Notes: a model not told the origin generated them from the sequence alone. Positions 9,022 through 17,566 are shown, counted from the first letter of the stretch. The stretch: DNA of 38,819 nt from Verrucomicrobiales bacterium (GCA_029940475.1 JAPYUT010000037.1:1-38819); one strand, 5' to 3'. Translations and numbers: made by a program.

Positions 9022-9851
9022 GATCCCGTGCTCCTTTTCTTGGCGCGATCATGCATCCAGTCCCAGAATCTTGAGCGCAACCCAAGCGCCTTGAGCATGC
9101 CTTTACGGAGGTCAATGCGGTTGAGAGGAGAATCCGCAAGATCACGAGCAATTCCAAGCAGGGCCTCATGATGATCTTCATCAACCTCGCAATGAAGCTC
9201 GAAGAACACATAATCCCTGCGGTCGAGTGTTCCCAGTCGCTTAATTGCCCGTATTATCGGCTTATAAATGCTGTTCACGATGTTCTCGGTTCCTAGCCCG
9301 ATGGCGCCGATTGCCTCGGCAGGGGATCCGGTTACAAGTAGATTATAAAAGGATTCGCGCCAGCACACCACTTCGATGGCGTCATTATCATTGCTATCGC
9401 ATTCGTTGACGCCGACGGCATGTTGGAACCGCTGAAACAACTTGGGATGCGAAATGCCCTGAACCCAGTCAGGGTTAATTCCGTGCTCCAGTAGAATGGC
9501 AATTTCCTCGTTATCGAGCATGCCGTTTTCCTCGATAAGATTTTGCATCAAGGTCTTTCGATGTTCGGGGGATTCCAACTTGGAGATGACCCCGGTAAGA
9601 TATCTGGGAAAATGGTTAGAGTAGCCGGGATACTGCATTGCGAAATCACGCAGGGCCCATTGCGGATCCGGTAAATGTCCCTCCGCCAGATCGGTTAAAT
9701 AAGGATGGCACACCGCGGGGTGGGAAAAAGCTTCCCTGGTAAGGCTTTCCAGGCAGTATTCAGTGCTTGTCCGAATTGCCAAATTAACCCGCTTTAAATG
9801 GGATTCGGCTTTAATTTTGTCCTTTGGTTCTTTGAGAAAATTGCCATTCAT
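9018..9851 (-). CDS. Haem-oxygenase-like diiron oxidase (iron-containing redox enzyme family)
   Basis: This helical protein of about 277 residues matches the HDO/'iron-containing redox enzyme' branch of the TenA/PqqC/CADD fold. Likely metal ligands, numbered from ATG 9851, are Glu107/Glu108 (IEEN), His135 (SHPKLFQRF), Glu189 (LGTEN) and the helix FFELHCEVDEDHH with His220, Asp224 and His227/228. This is the E-H-E-H-D-H pattern of UndA/SznF/BesC-type oxidases, which use O2 to desaturate, fragment or N-oxygenate amino-acid-like or fatty substrates. It leads the three-gene operon. In-frame upstream ATGs at 9884 and 9965 would run into scpA on the other strand; 9851 begins just before conserved sequence and is preferred. 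The family is fairly sure; the reaction is unknown. Confidence 0.8.
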   Translation of the reverse strand: MNGNFLKEPKDKIKAESHLKRVNLAIRTSTEYCLESLTREAFSHPAVCHPYLTDLAEGHLPDPQWALRDFAMQYPGYSNHFPRYLTGVISKLESPEHRKTLMQNLIEENGMLDNEEIAILLEHGINPDWVQGISHPKLFQRFQHAVGVNECDSNDNDAIEVVCWRESFYNLLVTGSPAEAIGAIGLGTENIVNSIYKPIIRAIKRLGTLDRRDYVFFELHCEVDEDHHEALLGIARDLADSPLNRIDLRKGMLKALGLRSRFWDWMHDRAKKRSTGS

Positions 9852-9882
9852 GCTGCGAATTTGACGAACCTGTGCATGAATC

Positions 9883-10677
9883 ATGCAGAATTTTGTTGGC
9901 AGGAGCTTATTGGATGGTTTTAGTGCCGCCCGAGTGGAAGCTGAAAACAGAGTATCACTAGACATTTTTGAGGGGCCTTTGGACCTCTTGCTCTACCTTA
10001 TCAAGAAAGATGAGGTGGATATCTATGAGGTATCCATTGAGCGGATTACCAGCCAGTATCTTGAATATATAGGCACCTTCAAAATTCTAAATATTGAGCT
10101 GGTAAGCGAATTCGTGGTGATGGCGGCAAATCTGATGTATATCAAGAGCCGTACTCTTTTGCCACGTCACGAGCAACCGCCCGGCGAGGAGATTGAAGAA
10201 GAGGACCCGCGCTGGGAGTTGATTCGCCAACTGGTGGAATATAAGAAGTTCAAGGATGCGGCGGGATATCTTGAGGAGCGTGAGGTTGAACAACAACGTG
10301 TTTTCGCCGGGGTTCCAGAAGCTTGCGATTTGGAAGAGGATGAGGCGTCGCCTCTTCCAGACGTGGGAATTTTTGACCTTATCCGGGCGTTTCAGGGAAT
10401 TCTTAAACGCTTTGAGGATGAGGGCCAACTTACCGAGATCGTAGACGATCGATTTACTATTGGAGACAAGATAGATCATTTGCTGGGGGCAGTTGGCAGG
10501 GGCCAAAACATCCTTTTCCAGACCCTGTTTGCTCAAGCGACCACCAAAGGGGAGGTGGTGGTGACGTTCCTTGCCCTCCTGGAATTGATTCGACTCAATG
10601 AATTTGAGGTTCTCCAAAAAGAGGCTCTGGGTGAAATTAAAATTGAGCGCAGAGCGAAGGCCTTTAAGAAAATCTAA
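9883..10677 (+). CDS. scpA: Segregation and condensation protein A
   Basis: This kleisin subunit bridges SMC heads with ScpB in the bacterial condensin that organises and segregates the chromosome. The N-terminal SMC-neck-binding helix region carries the family hallmark LDIFEGPLDLLLYLIKKDEVDIYEVSI, followed by VMAANLMYIKSRTLLP. An acidic linker and a C-terminal winged helix (VVTFLALLELIRLNEFEVLQ, then GEIKIER) complete the domain order. Length is about 264 residues, normal for ScpA. The start is uncertain: ATG 9883 is used here, but TTG 9910 lies 4 bases after AGGAG and would begin nearer the conserved part. scpB is not adjacent. The 5' end is divergent from the diiron-oxidase operon, with only about 30 bases between the chosen starts. 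Confidence 0.93.
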   Translation: MQNFVGRSLLDGFSAARVEAENRVSLDIFEGPLDLLLYLIKKDEVDIYEVSIERITSQYLEYIGTFKILNIELVSEFVVMAANLMYIKSRTLLPRHEQPPGEEIEEEDPRWELIRQLVEYKKFKDAAGYLEEREVEQQRVFAGVPEACDLEEDEASPLPDVGIFDLIRAFQGILKRFEDEGQLTEIVDDRFTIGDKIDHLLGAVGRGQNILFQTLFAQATTKGEVVVTFLALLELIRLNEFEVLQKEALGEIKIERRAKAFKKI

Positions 10678-10714
10678 GAATCAGTTATCGCCGTTATCGC
10701 CCGTGTTTCCGGGC

Positions 10715-10742
10715 TTGACGGTGGCGACGGGAACTATATAGT
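10715..10742 (+). promoter_or_regulatory. Candidate sigma-70 promoter upstream of nusA
   Basis: TTGACG (10715-10720) and TATAGT (10737-10742) are separated by 16 bases, a near-consensus arrangement 63 bases before the chosen nusA start and 37 bases after the scpA stop. Transcription would begin near 10749, just ahead of the leader hairpin at 10758-10785. The call rests on sequence pattern only. Confidence 0.5.
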
Positions 10743-10757
10743 TGTTTGACGGTCAAG

Positions 10758-10785
10758 AAAAGGGTGGGTTCTCCCGCTCTTTTTT
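10758..10785 (+). terminator. Terminator-like hairpin in the nusA leader (possible attenuator)
   Basis: An 11-bp stem (10758-10768 with 10773-10783, two G-T wobbles) around the tetraloop TTCT has an A-run at its 5' side and six T at 10780-10785. This is a textbook intrinsic-terminator shape. It lies between the candidate promoter and the nusA ATG at 10805, with only 19 bases between it and the start codon, so a further promoter cannot fit downstream. It either ends scpA transcripts with some readthrough, or acts as an attenuator of the nusA operon. It recalls terminator-bearing leaders reported before rimP-nusA operons in other bacteria. Confidence 0.65.
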
Positions 10786-10804
10786 CGTCCTGATGCAGAA
10801 ACGA

Positions 10805-12202
10805 ATGACAAGCGAGCTACAGGTACTCTTTGACCAGTACGAAAACGACAAGGGAATTTCCCGCGACACAATGGTCGAGGCGCTTTCCATTGCCTTGCTT
10901 TCAGCGGCCCGGAAAAGTGTTGGTCCTGCCCGTGAGCTGCGTGTCGACATTGATCCGGAGAAAGGCTCAATTGTTGCTGTGGCGAAATTAATTGCTTCCG
11001 ATGAGGTGGAGTCTCCCTACGAGCAGATTTCCATGAAAACTGCGCTGAGGATTAAACCGGATGCCAAGGTTGGGGATGAAATAGAGGTTACGGTGACTCC
11101 CAAGGATTTTGGCAGGATAGCTGCACAGACAGCAAAACAAACGATGATGCAACAACTCCGCCAGGCGGAGAAGGCCTTGATTTACGATGAGTTCAAGGAT
11201 CGCGCTGGTGATATCGTGGGAGGAACCGTGCGCCGTTTCGATAAGTCGGACGTAATGATTGACCTGGGGAGGTTTGAGGGAATCATGCCTCACCGTGAAC
11301 GGGTATCCACTGAAGAATACAATGTAGGTGATCGTATCCGTGCGTATGTGGTAGCCGTGGAGAACGGGGTCCGAGGTCCGGAGATTATCCTTTCCCGCAG
11401 TCATCCGAATTTTGTTCGGCGACTCTTTGAGTTTGAGGTGAGTGAGATTTCAGATCAAACTGTGGAGATTCGCGGCATCGCCCGTGAACCGGGGTTTCGT
11501 ACGAAAGTGGCGGTTTTCTCGGCTGACTCGAAGGTTGACCCGGTGGGAGCCTGCGTTGGTCTTCGTGGTGCCAGGGTGAAGAACATTGTGCGTGAGTTGA
11601 ACAACGAGAAGGTTGATATCATCCGCTGGAGCGATGACATGGCTGAATTTGTTACTGACGCACTTAAGCCGGCAATTATTCGCTCAATTAAAATTGAGGA
11701 GGAGGATAAACGGGTCAGGGTTACCGTTGATGAGGAAGAACTTTCCAAGGCAATAGGCCGCAGGGGACAAAACGCCAGGCTGACTTCCCGCCTTCTGGGC
11801 TGGGACGTGCAGATTGACAAGGATGAATCGCAGCATGAGGCTTTCGAACAGCGTGTTATCGATGCTGCCGATGACTTTGTTAAGAATATAGGCGAAGGGA
11901 ATATTGATCGTGATACTGCGATCAAACTGGTAAAGGGAGGTATTGTGAACCTCGATTTTTTCTCGATGGTCGATGCTGGAGACATTGCCGAGATTCTTGA
12001 TGGAGACCAGGACGCGGCAGCCCGGATTTACAGCGCAGCCCAGAAGCTTGTGGTTCCCACGGAGAGTGGAGAAGACATTCAACAAGAGGTGGCCGAGGGG
12101 CAGTCAGAGGACGAAAATGATGGCGGCAGTGTCGCTGAAAAAACCGAAGAAATTCCTGTTGCTGACGGGAATGACTCAGCGGGTGAACTTGAATCCGCAT
12201 AA
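10805..12202 (+). CDS. nusA: Transcription termination/antitermination factor NusA
   Basis: NusA binds RNA polymerase and modulates pausing, intrinsic termination and antitermination. Domain order is normal: an N-terminal RNAP-binding domain (about 1-125), an S1 domain from about 134 (GDIVGGTV..., EGIMPHRE, GDRIRAYV), KH1 with VGACVGLRGARVKNIVREL near 245, and KH2 with LSKAIGRRGQNARL. After KH2 come a helical region and a Glu/Asp-rich tail, without the two long C-terminal acidic repeats of E. coli. ATG 10805 is chosen because MTSELQVLF matches family N-termini and because longer ORFs from 10742 or 10793 would begin in or beside the leader hairpin. No Shine-Dalgarno sequence is visible. rimP, usually just upstream, is absent here. 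infB follows after 39 bases. Confidence 0.95.
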   Translation: MTSELQVLFDQYENDKGISRDTMVEALSIALLSAARKSVGPARELRVDIDPEKGSIVAVAKLIASDEVESPYEQISMKTALRIKPDAKVGDEIEVTVTPKDFGRIAAQTAKQTMMQQLRQAEKALIYDEFKDRAGDIVGGTVRRFDKSDVMIDLGRFEGIMPHRERVSTEEYNVGDRIRAYVVAVENGVRGPEIILSRSHPNFVRRLFEFEVSEISDQTVEIRGIAREPGFRTKVAVFSADSKVDPVGACVGLRGARVKNIVRELNNEKVDIIRWSDDMAEFVTDALKPAIIRSIKIEEEDKRVRVTVDEEELSKAIGRRGQNARLTSRLLGWDVQIDKDESQHEAFEQRVIDAADDFVKNIGEGNIDRDTAIKLVKGGIVNLDFFSMVDAGDIAEILDGDQDAAARIYSAAQKLVVPTESGEDIQQEVAEGQSEDENDGGSVAEKTEEIPVADGNDSAGELESA

Positions 12203-12241
12203 CCGGCGGAATCTCACCCATGAAAGCGATTACCGACCAAT

Positions 12242-14329
12242 ATGCCATCCAAGTCCAACCCGGAAGAATCCGAAACCCCGAAGGAGCCGGGAGTTGTGGC
12301 CGACGCCGATAAAAAAGCGCAGGAAGAGGAAACTAATCGGGGTGCGAGCAATGGTGAGGCCCTATCGCTCTTTGAGGAGCAGGAAAAGCGGGAGGCAGGC
12401 AAAGGCAAAAAGCGTATAGTTGAAGCGCGGTCAGCCGAGGGATCCGGCATCCTGCCACCTATATCCAAGCTGATGGAGAAGGATCCTCCGGATGAGCCTT
12501 CGAAGGAGGTTTCTCCTGAGTCCGCAGCAGATAGCGGAACTGATGAGCTGACGGTGATTCACATCAAGCCGCCGATCATTCTTAAGGATTTGGCGGAAAG
12601 AATGGGCATCAAGCCTTTCAAGATCATCCAGGATTTGATGGAACTGGATGTTTTTGCGAGTCTTGACAGTTCAATTGAACCGGATATCGCCACGCAGATC
12701 TGTGAGAAGCACGGTTTTACTTTTGAGAAGGAAAAGCGTGAGAAAGGCGCAGGAGTACACAAGGTAGAGGAAGTTATTGAAGAACCGCCTCCTCCTGAAC
12801 CTGAGCCCAAGGGGGAAGAGGAGCTGCCTCTTCGTTCTCCTGTGGTGACGGTTATGGGTCACGTTGATCATGGCAAGACATCAATTCTTGATGCCATCCG
12901 CTCGGCACATGTGGTGGATGGTGAGGCGGGTGGAATTACCCAGCACATCAATGCCTATAGCGTGCAGCATGGCGATGCCCGGATCACCTTCATTGATACT
13001 CCGGGACATGCGGCATTTACCGGGATGCGTGCCCGCGGGGCAAATGTAACGGACATTGTGGTGTTGGTGATTGCGGCCGATGACGGCATCATGCCAACCA
13101 CTCTTGAGGCAATCAACCATGCGCGGGCGGCCGATGTTACCCTGATGATTGCAATTAACAAGATTGACTTGGCAACAGCAGATATTAACAAGGTCATTGG
13201 TCAACTCCAGCAGCATGAATTGACTCCTGAGGATTGGGGAGGAGAGACGATATGCGTCCAGACTTCGGCCACAGAACGCCTTGGCATTGATGATCTCCTG
13301 GACATGATTTCACTGCAGTCGGAGGTGCTTGAATTGCGAGCCGACCCGGATGGGGCGGCTCGCGGGATTGTTATTGAGGCTAGTAGCAAGGCCGGCAAGG
13401 GGGCGACGGCCAGTATTATCGTCCAGACCGGCACACTTAAAATTGGGCAACCTTTCATTTGTGGCCCTTATAGCGGCAAGGTGAAGTTACTGCTCGACGA
13501 TCGGGGTGGAAATCTTCAGGAGGCAGGGCCGTCAATGCCGGTTGAGGTGCTTGGTTTCAGTGGGGTTCCCAAGGTTGGCGATGAGCTCGTTGTCATGGAT
13601 AACGAGAGAGCGGTTAAAAAGCTGAGCGAAGAACGACTGGCGGTGATTAGGCAGGAGAAACTCAGCAAGCCGACACAGGTCAGGCTACAGGATATATTTG
13701 CTGAGGTTGGATCCTCCAAGAAAACACTCAAGATTATCCTCAAGGGTGATGTTCAGGGATCGCTTGAGGCTATTGAGGGATCGCTCACTGACATTAAGAG
13801 TGACAAGATTGAGATTGACCTGATCCATGTCGCAGCCGGGTCTGTATCTGAGTCTGACGTGTTGCTTGGGAGTGCCTCCGATGGGATTATAATCGGCTTT
13901 GGGGTGAAGGTTGAGAATAAGGCCTTGCATGCGGCAAAACGTGAGGGTGTGGAGATTCGTCTATACAGTATTATTTACGAGCTGATCGATCAGGTTAGGG
14001 AGGCTATGCTTGGCATGCTCGATCCATTAACGCGCGAGAAATTGCTCGGCCGGGCAGAAGTGAAGGAGATCTTCAAGATCAAGCGCGGACGTGTGGGCGG
14101 GTGCATTGTCATGGAAGGGAAAATTAACGCCAAGGCGCGCGCGCGGGTGATTCGTGATAAGCAGCCTGTTTATGATGGCGGCTTTCAGACACTCCGGAGA
14201 TTCCAGGATGAGGTTAATGAGGTTAAGACCGGCCTTGAGTGCGGTATTCGACTTGGTAGTTACCTTGAGTATGAGCCCGGAGATATTATCGAGTGTTACG
14301 AGCTGGAGAAGGTTAAACAGGCCCTGTAA
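12242..14329 (+). CDS. infB: Translation initiation factor IF-2
   Basis: This GTPase brings initiator tRNA to the 30S subunit and promotes subunit joining. After a charged, low-complexity N-terminus of about 100 residues comes an IF2_N-like segment ([26 protein letters not shown]). The G domain has G1 GHVDHGKT at 206-213, DTPGHAAF as G3, and NKID at about 306-309 as G4; TSA in [10 protein letters not shown] stands for G5. Domains II to IV follow, including [11 protein letters not shown] and the C-terminal GRAEVKEIF...G.I.G..V region. At 695 residues it is shorter than E. coli IF2 because of the compact N-terminus. No Shine-Dalgarno sequence is visible before ATG 12242. It is co-transcribed with nusA and rbfA. 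Confidence 0.97.
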   Translation: MPSKSNPEESETPKEPGVVADADKKAQEEETNRGASNGEALSLFEEQEKREAGKGKKRIVEARSAEGSGILPPISKLMEKDPPDEPSKEVSPESAADSGTDELTVIHIKPPIILKDLAERMGIKPFKIIQDLMELDVFASLDSSIEPDIATQICEKHGFTFEKEKREKGAGVHKVEEVIEEPPPPEPEPKGEEELPLRSPVVTVMGHVDHGKTSILDAIRSAHVVDGEAGGITQHINAYSVQHGDARITFIDTPGHAAFTGMRARGANVTDIVVLVIAADDGIMPTTLEAINHARAADVTLMIAINKIDLATADINKVIGQLQQHELTPEDWGGETICVQTSATERLGIDDLLDMISLQSEVLELRADPDGAARGIVIEASSKAGKGATASIIVQTGTLKIGQPFICGPYSGKVKLLLDDRGGNLQEAGPSMPVEVLGFSGVPKVGDELVVMDNERAVKKLSEERLAVIRQEKLSKPTQVRLQDIFAEVGSSKKTLKIILKGDVQGSLEAIEGSLTDIKSDKIEIDLIHVAAGSVSESDVLLGSASDGIIIGFGVKVENKALHAAKREGVEIRLYSIIYELIDQVREAMLGMLDPLTREKLLGRAEVKEIFKIKRGRVGGCIVMEGKINAKARARVIRDKQPVYDGGFQTLRRFQDEVNEVKTGLECGIRLGSYLEYEPGDIIECYELEKVKQAL

Positions 14330-14354
14330 ATTACGAGCTTTTGGACTCGGTAAT
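14330..14354. repeat. Inverted repeat between infB and rbfA
   Basis: ATTACGAG (14330-14337) pairs with CTC-G-GTAAT (14346-14354), an 8-bp stem with one bulged G and an 8-base loop, directly after the infB stop. There is no T-tract, so readthrough into rbfA is expected. It may stabilise or mark an mRNA processing point. Confidence 0.35.
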
Positions 14355-14409
14355 GATTGTCCGCAGGGAGTCAACTTACGATCGTTAATTAAGCCCAATT
14401 TATTGCACC

Positions 14410-14859
14410 ATGAGTCAGCGTCTGTTACGCGTTCGCGAGTTGCTGAAGAGGGAGATTGGATCGATCCTTGCGCGCGGCTACGATTTTAATGCCCTGGTTA
14501 CTATTAATGATGTGGATGTTACCCCTGATTTGCGCAAGGGGCATGTGTTCATAGGCATTATCGGTGCCGATGGTAGAGGCAACGCGATTGTCGCCCGCCT
14601 TAACCGGGATCGTGGCTCTATACAGCGACAATTAGCGAAGCGGGTGGTTCTCAAGTTTACCCCGAAGCTTCACTTTAAGGTTGATGGTTCCGTTGAGCGG
14701 GGAGTGCGCACGCTGTCGCTTCTTGAAGCACTGGAGCAGGAGGGTACAGATGCGGGCGGTTCCCACTCGGAACTGCTTGCTGATGAGAATGGAGAAGATG
14801 AGGGGCCTGGGGAAATGATGCCGGATGCCGAGGAGAGCAGTGATAACAAGGATGCCTGA
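14410..14859 (+). CDS. rbfA: 30S ribosome-binding factor RbfA
   Basis: This 149-residue KH-like protein assists late 16S rRNA maturation and cold adaptation. The RbfA fold is recognisable from the RLLRVRELLKREIGSIL N-terminal helix, the V.I..VDVTPDLRKGHVFI strand pair, and the segment RQLAKRVVLKFTPKLHFKVDGSVERG. The C-terminus is an acidic extension (about residues 113-149) beyond the core, ending in repeated Glu/Asp. The position after infB is the standard one. The last 8 bases overlap the start of the DHH gene (ATGCCTGA). No Shine-Dalgarno sequence is visible. Confidence 0.94.
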   Translation: MSQRLLRVRELLKREIGSILARGYDFNALVTINDVDVTPDLRKGHVFIGIIGADGRGNAIVARLNRDRGSIQRQLAKRVVLKFTPKLHFKVDGSVERGVRTLSLLEALEQEGTDAGGSHSELLADENGEDEGPGEMMPDAEESSDNKDA

Positions 14860-15838
14860 GATTGTCCAACACAGCCTGGCTGAGATTGCGACTGCAATTC
14901 GTGCTGCTGAGCGGATACTTGTTTTAGGGCATGTCCGCCCGGATGGTGATGCCATCGGGTCACAGATTGCCCTGGGATCAAGTTTGAGCGAAATCGGCAA
15001 GGAGGTGCTTGTCCTCAATGAGGACGGCTGTCCCTCCAACCTTTTGTTCTTGCCTGGGTCCGACTTGGTGAGTCGGCCTGGGAGTGGTGATTTTGGGGCG
15101 GATTTGTGTGTCGCACTGGATACCGCGAATCGCGAACGGCTTGGGATCGGTTGTCTTGCGGCGGCAGCTGACATCCCGAAGCTCATTAACATTGACCATC
15201 ACGTCAGCAACGAGGGTTATGGCGACCTTATATATGTCGATATCTCTGCACCGGCCACCGGCGAGATTATTTTCGAATTGCTGGAGCAGGAGGGCTTGCC
15301 GCTGACTTCAACCGCCCGCGATTGCCTGTTTGTTGCCATATCTACAGATACCGGTGCATTCAGGTATCCGGCCACCACGGCACGGACCTATGAAATTGCC
15401 GCGGAATTGATTCGTAGCGGAGCAGACTGCGGAGCCTTGTCATCGTCGGTTTATGAATGTTATCCGTTTCGTCGGCTTGAGTTATTGCGTGAGTTACTCG
15501 GTGTTCTACGCCTGAGTTCAGGCGGACGTGTTGCAAGTTGGGCGCTGGATATTGGCACAAAGCTCAGGTTATCGCTTAAGCCTGAGGACAGTGAGAGCCT
15601 GACGGATCTCATACGGGCGGTCGACACGGTGGATGTTGCGGTGTTTTTTGAAGAACTGGATGGCGGAGCGGTTAGGATAAGCATGCGTTCAAAACGTGTT
15701 GCAGCCGCTGATGTGTGCGAGATTTGCACCTGTTTTGGAGGTGGCGGCCATCCACTTGCCTCCGGAGCCCGGGTGAAGGGCGAACTCGATCATGTTATCG
15801 AGGAGGTGCTGTGTAAAATTCACGATTCCCTGCGATAG
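14852..15838 (+). CDS. nrnA: DHH/DHHA1 phosphoesterase, NrnA-like nanoRNase/pAp phosphatase
   Basis: This 328-residue DHH-superfamily hydrolase has all metal motifs: HVRPDGDAIGS (about 29-39), ALDTANRERLG, NIDHHVSN (the DHH signature) and TDTGAFRYPATT. The C-terminal DHHA1 substrate-binding domain ends with FGGGGHPLASGA. This architecture is typical of bifunctional oligoribonuclease/3'-phosphoadenosine 5'-phosphate phosphatase NrnA, which degrades 2-5-nt RNAs and recycles pAp. The place between rbfA and truB is the usual one in many bacteria. ATG 14852 overlaps the rbfA stop by 8 bases and is preferred over the in-frame ATG 14825 inside rbfA. The gene symbol rests on family and synteny; a c-di-AMP-type phosphodiesterase activity is also possible. 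Confidence 0.88.
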   Translation: MPEIVQHSLAEIATAIRAAERILVLGHVRPDGDAIGSQIALGSSLSEIGKEVLVLNEDGCPSNLLFLPGSDLVSRPGSGDFGADLCVALDTANRERLGIGCLAAAADIPKLINIDHHVSNEGYGDLIYVDISAPATGEIIFELLEQEGLPLTSTARDCLFVAISTDTGAFRYPATTARTYEIAAELIRSGADCGALSSSVYECYPFRRLELLRELLGVLRLSSGGRVASWALDIGTKLRLSLKPEDSESLTDLIRAVDTVDVAVFFEELDGGAVRISMRSKRVAAADVCEICTCFGGGGHPLASGARVKGELDHVIEEVLCKIHDSLR

Positions 15839-15841
15839 ATA

Positions 15842-16555
15842 ATGGAGAATATAGACGGAGTATTACTTGTAGATAAGGCACCTGACATGACGTCACATGA
15901 TGTTGTGGCAGTTGCCCGACGGACACTTGATCAGAAAAAAATAGGCCATTGCGGAACGCTTGATCCGATGGCTACCGGTTTGCTCATCCTTACCCTTGGG
16001 AAAGGAACCAAGATTCAGGACCTGCTGATGGCCGAGGACAAGGAATACATCGGCAGCGTGAAGCTGGGAGAGGTTACGACAACCCAGGATCGGCAGGGAG
16101 AGGTTACGAAAACACAGCATGTCGCGGAGTTTACCGAGGGGCAAATTAAGGAGGTCATGGAGAAGTTTACCGGGGATTTCTATCAAACGCCTCCGATGGT
16201 GAGTGCCATAAAGAAGGATGGGGTTCCTTTATATAAATTAGCAAGGCAGGGAAAAGAGGTGAAGCGGGATCCCCGGCTGGTGCACGTTTACGACTACGAT
16301 CTTTGTGGCGTCAGTCTGCCTGAGTTCGGTTTTAGAGTGGTGTGCAGTAAGGGTTTCTATGTTCGCACCTATGCCCATGAGATTGGGGTAGAGCTGGGCT
16401 GTGGTGCTCATCTTTCAGCACTGAGGCGGACCAAGTCGGGAAAGTTTTTGGCGGATGGCGCAATTTCATTTGATGAACTGAAGAACGGCAGTCGGGAGAG
16501 TGTGGCGGCACGAGCTCTTAGTCTTGCTGATGTTTCCCGGCTTCGCGGGGCATGA
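15842..16555 (+). CDS. truB: tRNA pseudouridine(55) synthase TruB
   Basis: TruB isomerises U55 in the T-loop of tRNAs. Conserved features are GVLLVDKAPDMTSHDVV at the N-terminus, the catalytic motif HCGTLDPMATGLLIL with nucleophile Asp41, YQTPPMVSAIKKDGVPLYKLAR-type sequence from about residue 113, and the SKGFYVRTYAHEIGVELGCGAHLSALRRT segment. At 237 residues it lacks the C-terminal PUA domain of E. coli TruB and corresponds to the short form. It starts 3 bases after the DHH stop, so it is very likely co-translated. No Shine-Dalgarno sequence is visible. Confidence 0.95.
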   Translation: MENIDGVLLVDKAPDMTSHDVVAVARRTLDQKKIGHCGTLDPMATGLLILTLGKGTKIQDLLMAEDKEYIGSVKLGEVTTTQDRQGEVTKTQHVAEFTEGQIKEVMEKFTGDFYQTPPMVSAIKKDGVPLYKLARQGKEVKRDPRLVHVYDYDLCGVSLPEFGFRVVCSKGFYVRTYAHEIGVELGCGAHLSALRRTKSGKFLADGAISFDELKNGSRESVAARALSLADVSRLRGA

Positions 16556-16567
16556 TGAGTTTTACCG

Positions 16568-17485
16568 ATGATTCGTTCTTTGGGAGAGATTAGTGACCTT
16601 GTCGATCTGGAGGGTCCGGTTAATCTGGCTGTCGGGATTTTCGATGGAGTGCACCGCGGACATGCCGCGGTCATTGCTGCGGTCAGTGAGCGTGAGGGCA
16701 CGGCAGCGGCATTGACCTTTGATCCTCACCCGGTGCGTGTTCTGTGCAGGGAGAAGGCGCCGCGGCAAATCACGACGCTTGAGCATAAGCAGCACATACT
16801 GGGGCAGGCGGGGATCGAATGTTTGCTGGTTGTCCCGTTTAATCAGCAGCGAGCTGCCCAGAAGGCGGAAGAATTTGTGCATGAAATTGCAACGTCCTGT
16901 CACCTCGGATGCGTTACAGTGGGCGTGGGATTTCGATTTGGTAAAGGCAGGCAGGGGGATCTTGCACTGCTTCGGGGTCTCGGGAGCGAGATGGGGTTTG
17001 AGGTTTGCGGGATTGATCCTGTGTGTGATTGCGACGGGAAGGTCATTAGCAGCACAAGGGTGCGTGCAGCCCTGGATATCGGTGATCTTGATTGCGTTAG
17101 CGGTTTGTTGGGCCGCGATTATTCCCTCTTTGGTGTAGTTGAAGAGGGCAGGCGCATGGGTCGGGAAATGGGATTCCCAACGGCGAACATTCCACTACAG
17201 GCGGAACAGTCGCTTCCTCATGGAGTATATGCTGTTGGAGTTGACCTTGAAGGTGAATATATTTGCGGCGTTGCAAATCTAGGGATGCGTCCCACGATCA
17301 ACGAGACGCAAAAGGAGGCGCTTCTCGAGGTGCACCTGTTTAACTTTGACCGTGATATCTATGGCCGAAAGCTTGAGGTGTTCTTTAAATCGCGTATCCG
17401 CGATGAGCGGGGGTTCGAGAGTGTCGATGCCCTGCGTGCACAGATCAGCAAGGACATCGCATCAGCTCAATCGCTGGTAGAGTAA
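16568..17485 (+). CDS. ribF: Bifunctional riboflavin kinase/FAD synthetase RibF
   Basis: This 305-residue enzyme makes FMN from riboflavin and FAD from FMN. The N-terminal adenylyltransferase half has GIFDGVHRGHAAVI (the HxGH-type nucleotide site), TFDPHPVRVL and a VGVGFRFGKGRQGD loop, ending in ISSTRVR. The C-terminal flavokinase half has GRRMGREMGFPTANI (with PTAN), GVANLGMRPTI and LEVHLFNFDRDIYG. Both halves look intact. It lies 12 bases after truB, the common truB-ribF pairing, and is the last gene of the nusA-led series; the next gene is convergent. Confidence 0.96.
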   Translation: MIRSLGEISDLVDLEGPVNLAVGIFDGVHRGHAAVIAAVSEREGTAAALTFDPHPVRVLCREKAPRQITTLEHKQHILGQAGIECLLVVPFNQQRAAQKAEEFVHEIATSCHLGCVTVGVGFRFGKGRQGDLALLRGLGSEMGFEVCGIDPVCDCDGKVISSTRVRAALDIGDLDCVSGLLGRDYSLFGVVEEGRRMGREMGFPTANIPLQAEQSLPHGVYAVGVDLEGEYICGVANLGMRPTINETQKEALLEVHLFNFDRDIYGRKLEVFFKSRIRDERGFESVDALRAQISKDIASAQSLVE

Positions 17486-17566
17486 ATGGATTGTAGTGAG
17501 TTAAGCTTCCCGGCTTTAATAGTTTATCCCTAATGTGGGTATTGCCTGGGGTGTATTTTTGCACAG

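Noticed and set aside
14632..15192. Long minus-strand ORF (186 codons) across rbfA and the DHH gene
   Set aside because: It is antisense to two clearly conserved genes, has Ser/Arg/Pro-rich shadow composition and no recognisable domain.
17486..17566. Bidirectional terminator between ribF and xth
   Set aside because: Only a weak AAGC/GCTT stem is present and no proper T-tract follows on either strand; termination is expected here but not shown.
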